A stretch of DNA of 14,902 nt from Chloroflexota bacterium (GTDB lineage Bacteria > Chloroflexota > Ktedonobacteria > Ktedonobacterales > Ktedonobacteraceae), in assembly GCA_021828635.1 (NCBI GenBank), contig JAJZEJ010000154.1, positions 1 to 14,902 of the forward strand. Direction: 5' to 3'. The notes below the pieces were generated by a model. It had not been told where the DNA came from and searched no databases. It saw only the letters and a program-made list of their open reading frames with translations. The first letter of the stretch is position 1; the number at the start of each line of letters is the position of its first letter. Shown one piece after another: positions 14,184 through 14,902 of the stretch. A program made the position numbers and the translations under genes.

Positions 14184-14902
14184 TTGCTCCTCCTTTGTTG
14201 TGCAGGTTGTGTGTGTTTTCTGTGTGCCATTTGTGAGAGGGGTGACGGCTGGTGCATCAACTGATGCAGGTCATGGACCACCTCGTCAGCAAACTGAGCT
14301 GTAAACTGCTGATAGACATGCGATGAATCCGCGTCGTCATTCAGGCGTGAGAGCTGAATCAACTGCGCCTGGAGTTGCCCTAGCTTGTGCGCCAGCAGAC
14401 GGGCTTCCGTTGGCGTAAACTTGTTCGTCGTCATCGTGGTCATTGTTATTGTTTCCTCTTGTCGAATCTGCCGGAGCGCGTAGAGCGCATCGGCCACGGC
14501 ATTGATGGCTGAAGTGGCGTAACCATGCAGATCATCCATGTGCCAGTCATACCCGCGCTCTGTTTCCGTGATCGTCAGCCCGGCCACGGCCAGTGCCGCG
14601 ACCAGGCGGTCGGTGGTCGTGATCTGGTAGCCGCGCCGACGGGCTGATTTCCGTTCTTGCGACTCGCGATGGCGATCCAGCCGCATGTGGCAGGCCGGAC
14701 ACAAACAACGCAGATTGCGCGTGCGTCCGTCGCGGGGATTGTCGCTCAAGTGAGCTGCATGCAGGTAGAGAATGTAGCGCCTGCCTGTGTGGCGACTGAC
14801 CAGTATGGTGCCTTCTTCGATGCCGCATTCCTCACAGCGATGGTCCGCCTGTTCCTTGACCGCCTCGCGGCTTTCGCGCCAGTGCTTGGGATAAAGCTGC
14901 TT
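14180..14902 (-). CDS. HNH endonuclease-like protein (5' end beyond window)
   Basis: The frame is open to the window edge, giving 240 visible residues. The first ~80 hold a zinc-type HNH domain: CEECG (Cys23, Cys26), LHAAHLSDNP with His48/His51, TRNLRC with Asn63, and CPACH (Cys68, Cys71, His72). HNH nucleases cut DNA; phage and mobile-element members serve in packaging, homing or restriction. A TTG at 14749 would remove half the HNH domain and is not the start. After a linker, the last ~90 residues (from ITMTTMTTNKFTP) are a helical, Gln-rich region unlike HNH proteins. It may be a fused second domain or a separately initiated product, since GAGGAA lies about 9 nt before an in-frame ATG at 14443. 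Its stop overlaps the next gene as ATGA. Confidence 0.75.
   Translation of the reverse strand, partial: KQLYPKHWRESREAVKEQADHRCEECGIEEGTILVSRHTGRRYILYLHAAHLSDNPRDGRTRNLRCLCPACHMRLDRHRESQERKSARRRGYQITTTDRLVAALAVAGLTITETERGYDWHMDDLHGYATSAINAVADALYALRQIRQEETITMTTMTTNKFTPTEARLLAHKLGQLQAQLIQLSRLNDDADSSHVYQQFTAQFADEVVHDLHQLMHQPSPLSQMAHRKHTQPAQQRRSK

Noticed and set aside
1..14902. CRISPR arrays, tRNA or rRNA genes
   Set aside because: No regularly spaced repeats or recognisable RNA gene signatures were seen on either strand by eye; a covariance-model scan would be the decisive test.

Overview
This 14.9 kb window reads as an accessory, mobile-element-rich region of a soil-type bacterium with roughly balanced base composition. 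The ISKra4-type transposase piece, the pRiA4b ORF-3-like gene and the style of the integrase tail resemble genes I associate with Ktedonobacteria (Chloroflexota). That taxonomic guess is inference; no rRNA or core gene is present to confirm it. There are no tRNAs, rRNAs or CRISPR arrays that I can see.

Region A (1-1552, + strand) is a graveyard of recombination genes. It holds the C-terminal end of a tyrosine recombinase whose expected catalytic Tyr reads as Ser, a pRiA4b ORF-3-like gene, and the N-terminal third of an ISKra4-family transposase that stops where the next element begins.

Region B (1553-6537) is a complete-looking 4,985 bp Tn3-family transposon. It is bounded by 105 bp imperfect terminal inverted repeats (88/105 identical, no gaps) whose outer 39 bp are the classical GGGG...GCTAAG ends. 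On the minus strand it carries tnpA (DDE triad intact), a short intergenic region with three dyads (candidate res site) and a good tnpR promoter, a serine recombinase, a decayed ORF, and a PIN-domain protein as cargo. No 5 bp target duplication flanks it. The interrupted genes on the two sides are unrelated, so the neighbourhood was rearranged after or during insertion.

Region C (6538-14902, all minus strand) is a compact run of 14 genes read from the right edge leftwards: HNH endonuclease-like protein (5' end outside the window), small two-TM protein, Nudix hydrolase, ASCH-domain protein, unknown 103 aa protein, DUF5131 (phage Gp37/Gp68) three-Cys protein, small membrane protein, second small membrane protein, DUF488 protein, C5-cytosine DNA methyltransferase with a zinc-ribbon insert, small two-TM protein, Dam/D12-type N6-adenine methyltransferase, small membrane protein, and an unknown gene cut by the transposon. 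Seven junctions are ATGA overlaps, including six in a row, implying a translationally coupled operon.

The operon mixes two DNA methyltransferases of different chemistry with nucleotide- and nucleic-acid-handling enzymes (Nudix, ASCH, DUF5131, DUF488, HNH) and five small membrane proteins. No cognate restriction enzyme is recognisable apart from the HNH protein. It looks like a phage- or plasmid-derived cargo block for DNA modification or host-defence interplay. Its joint function is not known to me and is the most interesting item here.
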